Source: Palaemon carinicauda (Eukaryota > Arthropoda > Malacostraca > Decapoda > Palaemonidae). From it: DNA of 64,000 nucleotides. The position numbers and the translations under genes are program-made. The notes under the pieces are model-generated. The model worked only from the letters and a program-made list of their open reading frames with translations, was not told the DNA's origin and searched no databases. Numbering within the stretch: the stretch's first letter is position 1; every line of letters starts with the position of its first letter. Below are positions 20,915-32,121 of this stretch, one piece after another. The stretch covers positions 41,889,071 to 41,953,070 of the forward strand of contig NC_090726.1 in the NCBI RefSeq assembly GCF_036898095.1, in the 5' to 3' direction.

Positions 20915-20993
20915 CTGGTAACGGGAGATGTTTTAAGTTAGTTGCACTCCAGAAAGTTCACAACTTACAAACTCAATAGGTTCCAAGGAGTTA

Positions 20994-21270
20994 TTAACCC
21001 TTTTACCCACAAAGGACGTACTGGTACGTTTCACAAAAGCCATCCTTGCAAAAAAATGCTATAAAATTTTTTTTTTCATATTTTTGATAATTTTTTGAGA
21101 AAATTCAGGCATTTTCCAAGGGAATGAGACCAACCTGACCTCTCTATGACAAAAATTAAGGCTGTTAGAGCAATTAAAAAAAATATACTGCAAAATGTGC
21201 TGGGAAAAAAACAACCCCTTGGGGGTTAAGGGTTGGAAATTTCCAAATAGCCTGGGGGTAAAAGGGTTAA
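20994..21270 (-). mobile_element. piggyBac-type MITE, copy 6, internally deleted
   Basis: A 277-bp copy with both TTAA ends. About 30 bp including the central perfect palindrome is missing between CACAAAAGCCATCC and TTGCAAAA. Confidence 0.85.
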
Positions 21271-21894
21271 TAAGTCAAATTTTATTAAATTTTGCCCTAT
21301 GGGGAACAGATATAAGAACAAAGTGGATATTCCAATATTTTCGTTCAAGTTGTAAAAAAATGATACAAATTTGGCCTTCGACTTTAGAAGAAACGACACA
21401 TTACGAATGACGAGAATCATTGAAAGAGTTCTTCAACACCTAAAGATCGTGACAATTAAAATGGCTACGGCATAGGCCTTTTCAAATGTACTTCTATCAA
21501 ACGACCATTCACCGAACTCGCTTGCCTATGATTTTCAGCTCCAAAAGTTAACAAATTGCCCTGTTTTATATTGCAAAGGCAGTCTTGCTTACTGCATTAG
21601 ATTATTTAGAATTGTTTTATTATGGTATTCCATTATAAACTATCACTCCACCTGAGGTTACCCCTCATAGAAAACGGGACTAGGGTAAACTACACAAAAC
21701 TCTGGTCGGTTGGGAGGAGATCCCAGATACTCCTAAGAAAGTAGTTCGAGGTAAGTACTGTTAGGAAAAATACAAATTACTTAAAATTTGTGATATTCCA
21801 TTATAAACTTTTGATACAATATCTGAGATTTATGATTTCAGTTGAATTTGTGTATATCTGAATGTATGTTTGTAAGTTAAGGACCTTCTATACT
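21271..21894. other. intronic sequence with an unclassified repeat-like block
   Basis: 21,640-21,790 (ACCTGAGGTTACCCCTCATA, then GGTCGGTTGGGAGGAG) has the GC-rich look of a transposon remnant, but no second copy exists in the window, so it is not classified. Confidence 0.3.
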
Positions 21895-22240
21895 GTTGTG
21901 GTGGCCTGGTGGTAGCGTCCTTGCCTGGCGATTGCCAGACTGGGGTTCGAGTCCTGCTCAAACTCGTTAGTTTCTTTGGTTGCTTCAACCTCACTCTCCT
22001 TGTGGTCTAAGGAAGTGGGGTTTGGGGGAGCCTATAGGTCTACCTGCTGAGTCATCAGCAGCCATTGCATGGCCCTCCTTGGTCCTAGCTTGGGTGGAGA
22101 GGGGGCTTGGGCACTGATCATATGTAATATGGTCAGTCTCTTGGTCATTGTACTGCTTGATAAGGCAATGTCACTGTCCTTTGCCTCTGCCATTCATGAG
22201 CAGGCTTTAAACTTTTAAGCCTTTAAATGGATCCCTGTGG
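21895..22240 (+). mobile_element. tRNA-derived SINE (R3), copy 2
   Basis: Near full-length. The tRNA-like head has A-box-like TGGCCTGGTGG at 21,903 and a perfect B-box, GGTTCGAGTCC, at 21,944-21,954. The family body and an AAACTTTTAAGCCTTTAAA end follow. It is in receptor intron 7. Confidence 0.85.
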
Positions 22241-22816
22241 CTCCTAACCGACAGCTACATATGGGCAATTTCTCATTCTGGTATCCTTTAACTGCCGGTA
22301 GCCAAACATTTTCACCAGAGGGCCTTTGAAAAGTTTAATCTTACCACAGCTTCTTAGCTGACTGACTTATTATGACCTTAATGAACACTGATTCTGTGTC
22401 TTGGTTGAGGAGTTTCATGTTGGTTTATTCTTAGTAATTTTCAGATTTTTACCATTTCCAGTAAAGTCTTCCGTTTGTTTCAAATGACTCAGAAATGTTA
22501 TGTAAAGTGTGCAAACAACTAAGATATTTTCTGCTCGCAAGAACCCTTCCATGATGTTTTTGAGCATCGAGGGACTCAGACACAAGTTTTGGGAAACCCA
22601 TGACAATAGGGGATGCAGAGGTTAATGATTAAAAATTATAAGAAAAAACAATATATTTTTTATGTTACTGTACTTCAAATCGCTCTCACTTAACAGCCAG
22701 ATTTTGAGAGTAAATATACTCAAAAAATGTAATTGTACTTTGAATGTAAAATACACTATAACAGTGAATTTACTATTCTAAAATAATTAAAATAATTACA
22801 TAGTACAGTATACTCA
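22241..22816. other. unassigned intronic AT-rich sequence
   Basis: No feature recognised. Confidence 0.4.
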
Positions 22817-22920
22817 AGGCTGGGAAGAACGTAGAGAGGAAAGGTCCCCCTTTTTTTTCATTTGTTTGATGTCGTCTATCCCCCAAAATTGGGGGAAGTG
22901 CCTTGGTATATGTATGTATA
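22817..22920 (+). mobile_element. LINE R4 3' end, copy 6
   Basis: Fragment with GAACGTAGAGAGGAAAGG, TTGGGGGAAGTGCC and a TATGTATG tail. Confidence 0.75.
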
Positions 22921-22932
22921 CTCAATACTGGG

Positions 22933-22935
<3 letters not shown>

Positions 22936-22993
<58 letters not shown>
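22936..22993. repeat. (CT)n microsatellite
   Basis: An almost perfect CT dinucleotide run of about 58 bp, next to a LINE R4 tail. Confidence 0.95.
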
Positions 22994-22995
<2 letters not shown>

Positions 22996-24239
22996 TGATC
23001 TGTAGGGATGTAATTGTTCTTATTTTATCACAAGCTTTAATGGTTATCATTTAGATAAAGTATTGTGATGTAAAATTATGAAGTTAGAATTTTTATAAAA
23101 GTTTTTGATAATTTTTTATTTGTTGATGAGAATCTTTTCACTTTATTTTGAAGAAAGTTCTTTAAAGGTTTAACATGATGAAATAGAATTTTTAAAACTA
23201 CTCTGATAATTTTCCATATGAAAATTAAAATGAAAATTAACTTTTTCTGTACAGCCCATTACCTTGTTAAATTTAATGACTCGATGCTAATATCTACCTT
23301 TATTTTTGTATCACCACTCAGTTCTGACTGATGTTTCATTAGATATTGAATTTTTTTTTTATATGTAGAGCTATATATATTTCATGTTCTCATGACATCG
23401 TTAAAGAATTTTATTTAGAAAACGGTTACAATTTTTTTGTTAACATAAAGTTATAGAAAATTATATCTGTAACAAACAACCAGATTTTAGTGCTTCACTG
23501 AGCACCTGTGCTTAATCAAGGGTTAATGAGTTCAGCAAAATTTGAAACCTCTTTTAGTAAGAGACTGGAAATTAAATTATATAAATTGTTGCAATAAATT
23601 CATCTGTGCAAAATCTGCATTAGATAAAATCGATAGAATATAATATATTGAGAAATACTAGATAAAATGGAATATAGATCATGAGGAATAAGAAAGGGTA
23701 TAAGGAATAAACATAAACTGAAATGAAAAGTAAAAATGTTTGCCTAACAGAAAGGAAAGGAATAAACATAGACTGAAATGAAAAGTAAAAATGTTTGCCT
23801 AACTGAAAGGAAAAGGAAATAGAAAAGATGGAAGAAAGGGAAAAAGCTTTTAGATTTAGGCATTAAAGGAAATTAGTACAGATAGAAATTTGTTAGAAAT
23901 ACTAAGTAAAAGAGAATGTGCATTAAGAAAGGAATCATAGGGTAATGGGGAATAAGTGAGACTGAGATGAACAGTAAACTTGTCTGAATATCAGAAATGA
24001 GAAGGAAATGGAAAGGAGGGAAGAATGAGAGGAACCTTTAAGCTTTTAGGCCAACATTCCTTTACTAGAAATAGAACTTTACTGCAGCATACCCTTCCTA
24101 GCGGTGATGTAATAGCACAGGGTTTGAAAATGTTGCCGAGTGTTCTCAGTTTTGTGGCCTCGGTCAAGTGATTTTTTCAGCGCACGTGTTTTAATGATGG
24201 TATTAATAGTTCAACAATGGATAGTCTGTTCAGCATTTT
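22994..24239. other. AT-rich intron with a 54-bp tandem duplication
   Basis: Only one local structure was noted: at about 23,704-23,815 a block starting GGAATAAACATA is tandemly duplicated. No exon features. Confidence 0.5.
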
Positions 24240-24835
24240 GGGAATCAACAAGTTGGGGAAAAATTAGTTGATTTGAGATACAACTGCAAGATAGAAGAGA
24301 ACAGGTGCATTCATACACATGATCAGTTAGTAAAGAATGAGATGAGAAAAAAAATTTGGAAAATAAGAAAATGAGAGAGGGAAAGGTCCATAGGGAAAAT
24401 AGAAAATTCTTTTACAAGGAAAAAATGAGAGAAAAAAGTTTATGAATGAATTAATCTAAGATTTAGGTATGCAAGGAGAAACTGTGAAATGTGTAAGTCC
24501 TGGCTTGATGGAGTAAGTATTTTGAAGATTTGTTGAATGTAGAGGACAGACAGAAAGGAAGAGCTGATTGATGCAAGACTAGAACATATTGATTCAAGGT
24601 TGATTATGCTTGTGGAAGGGACTGCTAAAGATATAAGAAAGGCAAGGGAAATACTGGAGTCCACTGGTAACAGTGTGATTGCATTGGTAATCAAGGTTTG
24701 TATGTTATATCTGGAGGAGGAAAAGGTTCCAAAGAATGGGTCAAACAAATAATTGTTGTGTTCTATAAGGGTAAAGGTGATGAAGGTGTAATATTGATAA
24801 ATTTATAGGGGGGTTTTGAGGAGGGAGAAGTCTAA

Positions 24836-25034
24836 TTGGAAAGGGCCTCTGGTAGTGGTATCACTCGCCCCAGTTTTAATACCGACACCCTTTTAGGGGC
24901 GAGCAAGCTGGATATATTCCTAGCATTCCATGCAACTTTTTTCTCTGGTATATTTATCAGTATTTATACCTTTGAAATGGTGCTTTAAGGAGCACTTCAC
25001 GGAGCGACACAGGTTGAGCCCAGAAATAAATTTA
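24836..25034 (+). repeat. repeat R5, inserted in the LINE
   Basis: Sequence between the two halves of the LINE motif pair. It contains ACCCTTTTAGGGGCGAGC and TTTCTCTGGTATA, and shares blocks with 2,735-2,860. The class is unknown. Confidence 0.45.
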
Positions 25035-25161
25035 TGGGGTAAGGTTTATGGCAGGGTTGGGATGGAGAAAGTAGGACTGGTGACAGAAGAACTGATATGG
25101 ACGGAACATTACTCATTTTGGATAATAGAGATGGAAGAAACTATAGTCAATTTTGTTTAGC

Positions 25162-25316
25162 GAGGCAGATTTGCACCGACTCGTAGCGGTGCTCTTTTAG
25201 CTCGGAAAAGTTTCCTGATCGCTGATTGGGTGGACAAGATAATTCTAACCAATCAGCAATCAGGAAACTTTTCTGAGCTAAAAGGGCACCGCTGGGAGTC
25301 GGTGAAAATGCGCCTC
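25162..25316. mobile_element. foldback / palindromic MITE
   Basis: Two arms of about 67 bp (left from GAGGCAGATTTGCACCGAC, right its imperfect complement ending GAAAATGCGCCTC) separated by a loop of about 20 bp. TTA flanks both sides. Almost the whole element can fold into one hairpin. No coding. Confidence 0.75.
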
Positions 25317-25534
25317 ATTAAAAGAAATTGACTTTAGTCACAGAGTTGGAAATTATCTACAAAAGGATAAATTGATATCGAATGTTAGTGAGTAAAGCTG
25401 AGGCTGAATGGAAATCTTGCAGGTTATGCAGAATTAGCTATTGGTAAGAAATGTACTACGTAATTTGTTTCAGATGATAGACAACCTTGTCATATTGCAT
25501 TGATGTACTGTTGTGTTCTTGATCATACATGCAA

Positions 25535-25536
<2 letters not shown>

Positions 25537-25566
<30 letters not shown>

Positions 25567-25930
25567 TTGCTAAGCTACAACCCTAGTTGGAAAAGCAGGA
25601 TGCTATAAGCCCAGGGGCTCCAACAGGGAAAATAGCTCAGTGAGGAAAGGAAACAAGGAAAAATAAAATATTTTAAGAAGAGCAACAATATTAGAATAAA
25701 TATCGCTTTATAAACTATAAAAACTTTACCAAATAAGTGGAAGAGAAATAAGATATAAGATAGAACAGTGTGCCCAAGTGTACCCTCAAGCAAGAGAACT
25801 CTAACCCAAGACAGTGGAAGACCATGGTACAGAGACTAAGGCACTACCCAAGATTAGAGAACAATGGTTTGATTTTGGAGTGTCCTTCTCCTAGAAGAGC
25901 TGCTTACCATAGCTAAAGAGTCTTCTACAA
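25537..25930 (-). mobile_element. retroposon R2, copy c (5'-truncated)
   Basis: ATT tail at 25,538-25,565, then the conserved 3' block and about 330 bp of body. Confidence 0.8.
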
Positions 25931-26062
25931 GTGATATTGGACCGGATTATTTCTTTTACTCATAACAATGACCAATTCTTAGTTTCTTTAGTATGCTGAC
26001 TTCTATTAAACATTCATAATAAGAAATAACCAACTGAGAAGGATAGCAGAGAATAACATTAC

Positions 26063-26208
26063 CCGGAAAATGTATTCATTTGATGTGTCTTTTCTCACTG
26101 TGATAGTGAAACCATTCTTGACAGCGGCTGGAAGATCTTCAAGGGAGTTGATCGGCTTCTCGTAAGAAGTAACAGCCAGTACAGCAGTTAGTGTCCCAGT
26201 GTAGAGGG
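26063..26208 (-). CDS. ionotropic receptor exon 7 (end of TM2, start of S2)
   Basis: 146 nt with acceptor ATTTCAG and donor TTCCGG/GTAATG. Two nucleotides complete the split codon, then 48 codons. It begins A-L-Y-T-G-T-L-T-A-V-L-A-V, which corresponds to the conserved post-pore helix (SYTANLAAF-like) of glutamate receptors. It continues P-I-N-S-L-E-D-L-P-A-A-V-K-N-G, the S2 opening. The preceding intron is 14.7 kb and holds DIRS element B. Confidence 0.92.
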
Positions 26209-27129
26209 CTGAAATGGAAGATTAGTTTTGAATGGTGAAAATAGCAGTTTCAGTTTCCAGTTATAATACAGTATTGTACTCTAAATTATCCCACTAAGAG
26301 TACCAGTAATTTCAAATGGAATTGAATGTGGGGATATTTAACAGGAGCCTATGGGAATTTGAATGAGAAAAAAAGGTATATAATTTTATCTTTTTTAGCA
26401 ACAATTCAATATAAAGAGGGAAAAATGGATGAATAGTAAATGTTTTATAAGGACCTAGGTAACAAAGATTCAGAAAAATTTGGGTAATACTAAAAGCAGT
26501 AGAGAACTGCTAATACAAACCGTATTTAGAGCTGACATATTTATCTACGCAAGTTAATGTATACATAAGTATTTTCAAAGCTTTCATTTTAATTTTTATT
26601 GGTGGTATTTAATTTTCTAATTTTTTAAAGCTTTCATGCAAACTAAAAATCCCAAAAATAGGTAATCCAATTGTTCCAGTTTCAGAATTAAAGAAAGTGA
26701 TCGAACAGTGAATATACTTTATCATTAAGGGCCATAGTTTTGAGCTTGATTATGAAGATTATATTCCATCTCTTGAAAGAGAGTTGAGATTCAAATAATT
26801 TCCATTGCTAATTAGAAATAGTTTGAAACCTGAAAGAGAGTTATCATTGAAACAGTGTCAGCTTAAAATTTCAGAAAGATTTTGTCACCGAGTTTGGATA
26901 TCTTTACTTCTGAAAAGGACGGCAAGATGTTTGCTAAGAGCTTACGGACTAGTCCTTCCCAAACTAGATATTATGGAATTATCTTCCCTTTTCCACCCTC
27001 CCCTAAAAGGGCAATCTGTCTTCTTCCCTTTGTGATTAAACGAACTCTTCATGCTTTCCCCTAATGCTTCTTGTTTTCTTGGCCTGATTGGGGATAGTTC
27101 TGTCAGCATACATCAGACAGTGGCATTGT
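26209..27129. other. intronic sequence without recognised features
   Basis: Start of the 14.7-kb intron that separates receptor exons 6 and 7. Two overlapping short frames near 26,805-27,064 have no homology that I recognise. Confidence 0.5.
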
Positions 27130-27425
27130 TAAGGTTTGAAGCTCGCTCAAGCATGGCAGAGGCAAGTGACAGGACAATGCCCTAAATATTAACCATATAC
27201 ACATATGATCAGTTGACAAGCCTCCTCTCCATCAAGATAGCATCAGGGAGGGCCAGGTAATAGCTGTTGGTGACTCAGCAGGTAGACTTATATAGACTCC
27301 TAAAGCCCACAAGGATGGTGAGGCTGCAGACTTTACTAGAAAATGTCGATTGTCAGCGGCTTTTGAACTCCTGTCCAACAGTTTGCCAAGCAGGGACATT
27401 TCTAATAGGCATGACTCGAAGGTCT
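27130..27425 (-). mobile_element. tRNA-derived SINE (R3), copy 3, diverged
   Basis: The body blocks (CATATGATCAG, GACTCAGCAGGTAGAC) are recognisable. The tRNA-like head is strongly diverged. Confidence 0.65.
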
Positions 27426-28337
27426 TTACAGCGTCATTTCAACCCCTAGTTTCGACCATAGCTCTTTCCTTTTTATCTCACTGTTCAACCGGTTAACTTT
27501 TACTTTAAATTACAACTAAAGGGTTTTCCTCAGATTCTAGTTGATGCCAAATACCCTTCCTGTTCCCAGTGCTAGACCTTATGGCCTAAAATACCAAAAG
27601 ATCTCTCTAGGAAAGGAAATTTGGTTGATTAGTTCCAGTGATATTTCCATTTCAGTAAAATACCATACAGTACTGTACCTCTATCATTTATTTTTGAAAA
27701 TACTAGAAGTATTTAATAAGAAGCTAAAATATGAAAATACAAGATTATTCAATTATTCATTTAGGTATATCTTCTTTTAACAGGTGTCCTAAAATGCATG
27801 GAAGAGGATGACAATTTGTATAAAATCAGAATGTTCAACAGAGTGGCTAAATAATGAAGGTAAGGAAAGCTTTAGTAGGATTCTGTTGTTTCTTAACCTT
27901 TTTTATACATCTGTATATATGTATGTCTGTTTGTAAGTGTGCATGACCGTATATAAGTATATGTGTAAAATCCGGAGTAACAATCCTTATAAAAACTTTG
28001 ATTGAAAAACATTACCGAATAAGAAATTTGGATTCCTTTTATTAGAAAATTAAATGAATTTATTTCTTTTATAATTGATGTTGCAATATTTGCTTGATAA
28101 ATTCCGATGTTTTCTAGTTACAGTTCACATAACATTAATACTGCCTTTGAATCGTAAGACGTTTCTTACTTTTTTGTGTTGAAATATTGCAAGTTTGTTC
28201 AATGGACGAGATGATATCATACTGTGCTCTTGATGGACGATGCGGTTTGGCCATCAAAATTGAGTCCATAACTTAAAATGGGTCCCTTTAAATGTCCTCT
28301 GAATCGCTGGTTTTAAGATTTTATCTGTATTGTGTCA
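27426..28337. other. intronic AT-rich sequence without recognised features
   Basis: No exon, repeat or structure recognised. Confidence 0.4.
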
Positions 28338-28546
28338 CCAGTGCATTGTGGTGGCCAATTAGAAATGCCCCTGCCTAGTAATCTGCCGGAGTGGGATTTG
28401 AGTCACGCTCAAGCTCGATAGTTTCTTGTAGTGTCTACAACCTCACCATCCTTGTGAGCTAAGGATAAGGGTTTTGGGGGAGTGTATAGGTCTACCTGTT
28501 GAGTCTTCAGCAGCTATTGCCTGGCCCTTCCTTAGTCCTAGCATGG

Positions 28547-28549
<3 letters not shown>
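28338..28549 (+). mobile_element. tRNA-derived SINE (R3), copy 4, 5' half
   Basis: tRNA-like head and body up to CCTAGCATGGGT, where retroposon R2 copy d interrupts it. The 3' half resumes at about 29,164. Confidence 0.75.
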
Positions 28550-28613
<64 letters not shown>

Positions 28614-29163
28614 TTGCTAAACTACAACCCCAGTTGGAAAAGCAGGATGCTATAAGCCTAGGGACCCCAACAGGGAAAATAGCTCAGTGAGGAAAGGAAA
28701 AGAGGAAAAATTAAATATTTCAAGAATAGCAACAGCATTAAAATAAATATTTCCTATATAAACTATAAAAATTATAACAAAACAAGAAAGAGAGAAATTA
28801 GATAGAATAGTGTGCCCGAGTGTACCCTCAAGCAAGAGAACTCTAACCCAAGACAGTGGAAGACCATGGTCTGTAGGCTATGGCACTACCCAAGACTAGA
28901 GAACACTGGTTTGATTTTAGAGTGTCCTCCTAGAAGAGCTGCTTACCACAGCTAAAGAGTCTCTTCTACCCTTACCAAGAGGAAAGTAGCCACTGAACAA
29001 TTACAGTGCAGTAGTTAACCCCTTAGGTGAAGAAAAATTGTTTAGTAATCTCAGTGTTGACAGGTGTATGAGGAGAGAGGAGAATCTGTAAAGAATATGC
29101 CAGACTATTCGGTGTCTGTTTAGGCAAAGGGAAAGTGAACCGTAACCAGAGATAAAGAGGTAT
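28550..29163 (-). mobile_element. retroposon R2, copy d, near full-length, nested in a SINE
   Basis: ATT tail at 28,550-28,612 followed by about 550 bp of body. Both flanks are halves of one SINE R3 copy, so this insertion is younger than that SINE. It gives the best estimate of R2 length, about 610 bp. Confidence 0.8.
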
Positions 29164-29285
29164 TAGAGAGGTGGCTTGGCTGCTGATCATATGGATATAC
29201 GGTATGGTCAGTCCTAGGGCATTGTCTCTGTCCCTTACCTCTGCCATTCATGAGTAACCTTTAAACCTTTTGGACATTTATTATA
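29164..29285 (+). mobile_element. tRNA-derived SINE (R3), copy 4, 3' half
   Basis: Resumes with GTGGCTTGGCTGCTGATC and runs through the GGGCATTGTC and CCATTCATGAGTAACC blocks of the family. Confidence 0.75.
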
Positions 29286-30014
29286 TGGATGCCAATTAGA
29301 ATTTGATTTTTACGTTAAGGAATGTTTGTATAAGAATTCTCTTTAAACTTCAGAATCTTGGACTGTTAAGTCTCCTCACAAAACTTGAAGTTCCTTAACA
29401 CGCCCTTCCTCTGATGGAGCAAAAGTACCTGTACCACGAATTATATCCAGAATGATTAGCCTTCGGCCAAGGGAACACATACAGTAGTTCTATCCTGATA
29501 ATTTTATTACGAACTTTGGAAATTTCCCTTCTTAAATAATGTACGGTACTATCTTAGATTTTGAATAATTAATCTTTTTGGTAATGCTACTATTTTTCAT
29601 AATCAATTCAGGAAGACCTTCCATTATGTGTTTAGGTAAACTGAAGGAAGAAATGAAATCAGTGAGTTGGTCAGAATTTTCGTTTCATTCGTCATATGTA
29701 CTATGATTGGTTCTGATCATATGGTTCGTTAGTAAGAAATCCGTAACTTTCATTTTATGTTGTTCTCTTTGAATATCAGGAAATATTCTTCCTGTGTATA
29801 AATCTCAAAGTATATTTTTCAGCTGTTTAAATGTTGCAATGCCACAAAATCTGCAAGATTTTGATTGTCTGGGTCCTTTTGTACTTGATGGCTTCCTTCC
29901 ACTTTCACATGTATGAACTTTCTTGCGATTTTTTTGATCTTTTTACTTGTCAGGCTCATAACAATTGTTTCGAACCATGATTTTACTAGTTTATTCATGT
30001 TAGACAGTTACTAT
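29286..30014. other. intronic sequence without recognised features
   Basis: No exon or repeat recognised. Confidence 0.4.
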
Positions 30015-30130
30015 ATTATTATTATTATTATTGTTATTATTATTATCATCATTATTATTGATATTATTATTATTGTTGTTATCATCATTATTATTGATAA
30101 TATTATTATTATTATTATTATTATTGTTAC

Positions 30131-30171
<41 letters not shown>

Positions 30172-30735
30172 GCTAAGCTACAACCATTGTTGGAAAAGCA
30201 GCATGCTTTGAGCCCAAGGGCTCTAACAGAAAAAAAATAGCCCAGTGAGGAAAGGAAATAAGGAAATGAAAAATTACAAGAGAGGTAATGAACAAATGAA
30301 ATATTTTAAGAACATTAACATCATCAAACTAAATCTTTCACATATAAACTACAGAACTTCAAAACAGAAGAGGAAAAGAAATAAGATAGAATAATGTGCT
30401 TAAGTGTACCCTCAAGCAAGAGAACTCTACCCCAAGACAATGGAAGACCATGGTACAGAGGCTATTGCACTATCCACGACCAGAGAACAATGGTTTGATT
30501 TTGGAGTGTCCTCCTAGAAGAGCTGCTTACCATAGCTAAAGAGTCTTTTCTACCATTGCCAAGATGAAAGTAGCCAATGAACAATTGCAGTGCATTAGAA
30601 CCCCTTGAGCAAAGAAAAATTTAGTTATGTCAGTGTTGTCAGGTGTATGAAAACAGGAGAATGTGGGAAGAATAGGCTAGGCTATTCAGTGTATGTGTGG
30701 GCAAAGGGAAAATGAGCTGTAACCAGAAAGAATAG
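30015..30735 (-). mobile_element. retroposon R2, copy e, with long (ATT)n tail
   Basis: An imperfect ATT/ATC/GTT microsatellite of about 155 bp (30,016-30,170) followed by about 560 bp of R2 body. The all-Ile or all-Leu frames over the tail are artefacts. Confidence 0.8.
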
Positions 30736-31750
30736 AGATTTTGAATTATATATATCATCTTTATTTTTATTATATTTCTGCATTCTTTTTTTGTTAGCAA
30801 ACGACATATGCCAAAAAAATCTGCGGTAGCTTGTTTTCTGAAAAGTTAGTTTTGATTTTCCCTATTAATGTGTTAGTTTTTTTATATAGTTTCAAATGTA
30901 ATTATATTGAAAATAGAAAAAATCATAATCCTTATTTGAAAGTAATTGAATTTTGTATACAAGTACTGTAAAAGTTTTTTTTTATGAATATTTATTATCC
31001 AGATCAAGATAAACTAAAAACAGGCTGTATAAATTAACTATGGAAAATATCACGACTAATTTTAATCTTACTTCACATAAAATGATCAAACAAATAAAAG
31101 CAATGGGGTATCCTTGCTAGGTTTGATTTTGTATCCAAAAACTAATTAAAAATTTATTTGTGATTTTGGGAATCAGTAGAAAACTTAATAGCCTAGTAAT
31201 TGCAAGTATCAGTATATAGTTCCAGGAACCTGCGTAAACAATATGTAAACAGTTTGATGATCCATAAATTCTGAAATTTATAGGGATGCATCCGTTTATT
31301 CCGTAATGGGAAGAGGATCCTATGGTTAAATTTTCCAAATTTTAAAACACGACTGATTTTGATTCTTCTGAATGAAGTCTCAGCAGTGAACACTATACAT
31401 GCATTATTATTGGATGCGATTAAGTATTACATCAGTTTAATTAAAGTCTGGTTTATTTCAAATATAGCTGTATTTTTTTTTACGCAAGTATATTCGGTAT
31501 TATAGTACGCAACTGAGGTATAAGTGAATTTTTTTTTTATTGAAATCCATGATGATAACTTTTTCGTGTGAATTTGTGGATATTTCGTTATATTGAAAAT
31601 TTGATCAAATCTTTCAACATATGTCAATAAGGCTATTGAAAAATTTATCATTTATAAACTTTCTGCAAATTTAAGTTTTTTTATACACACAAGCGGAATA
31701 AACTTCATAAGAGGTTAATTTAATTTCTGAGAATAATTTTAAATATACTT
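30736..31750. other. intronic AT-rich sequence without recognised features
   Basis: Short overlapping minus-strand frames exist, but none has splice context or a known motif. Confidence 0.4.
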
Positions 31751-32121
31751 TTTGGGCTCAAGCCATGGCGTCCTGATGGAAGGTTCCTGTTTGGTAGCTT
31801 CCTTGGGTATAAGACTACTAAGATATTCCCAGAGAATTTAACCACAGGTTATCACAGAATTCTAACTTCTGGAGCGAGTATCTCAAAGGTTTCCCTTTAA
31901 GACATCGTAATACAACAGGGGACACGCATGTCTGGTCGTGCCACATAGCTATCTCCACCCCGAACAGAGTTAACGCTTCGGTGTGTAAGGGCTGAGAATA
32001 GCTGGGAGCCGTTCCACAGCTAATCTCACTCGTGGCTACTACTGATACTCGAGACGTAAACAAACGGACGCCATTGCTCTAATGACGTCACGAGCGTCTT
32101 TATCCTTTTGTTAGTAGCTGC
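31751..32121. repeat. element B left inverted terminal repeat
   Basis: Complementary to about 40,107-40,464. An 81-codon frame on the minus strand (31,818-32,063) is the mirror of the one in the right repeat and is present only because the repeats match. Confidence 0.92.

Larger units (their letters stand above)
24240..25480 (+). mobile_element. decayed RTE/CR1-like LINE reverse transcriptase segment with two nested insertions
   Basis: Fragments of a non-LTR RT can be read with frameshifts: F-E-D-L-L-N-V-E-D near 24,528; K-E-W-V-K-Q-I-I-V-V-F-Y-K-G-K-G-D near 24,733; a tyrosine-arginine-glycine remnant at 24,806; and G-K-V-Y-G-R-V-G-M-E-K-V from about 25,037. The K-E-W-x-K-x-I-I-V-x-x-Y-K-G-K-G-D and G-K-V-Y-G-R-V motifs adjoin in intact LINEs. 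Here they are about 200 bp apart because repeat R5 lies between them. A foldback element interrupts the distal part. It cannot be functional. The exact ends are unclear. Confidence 0.7.
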
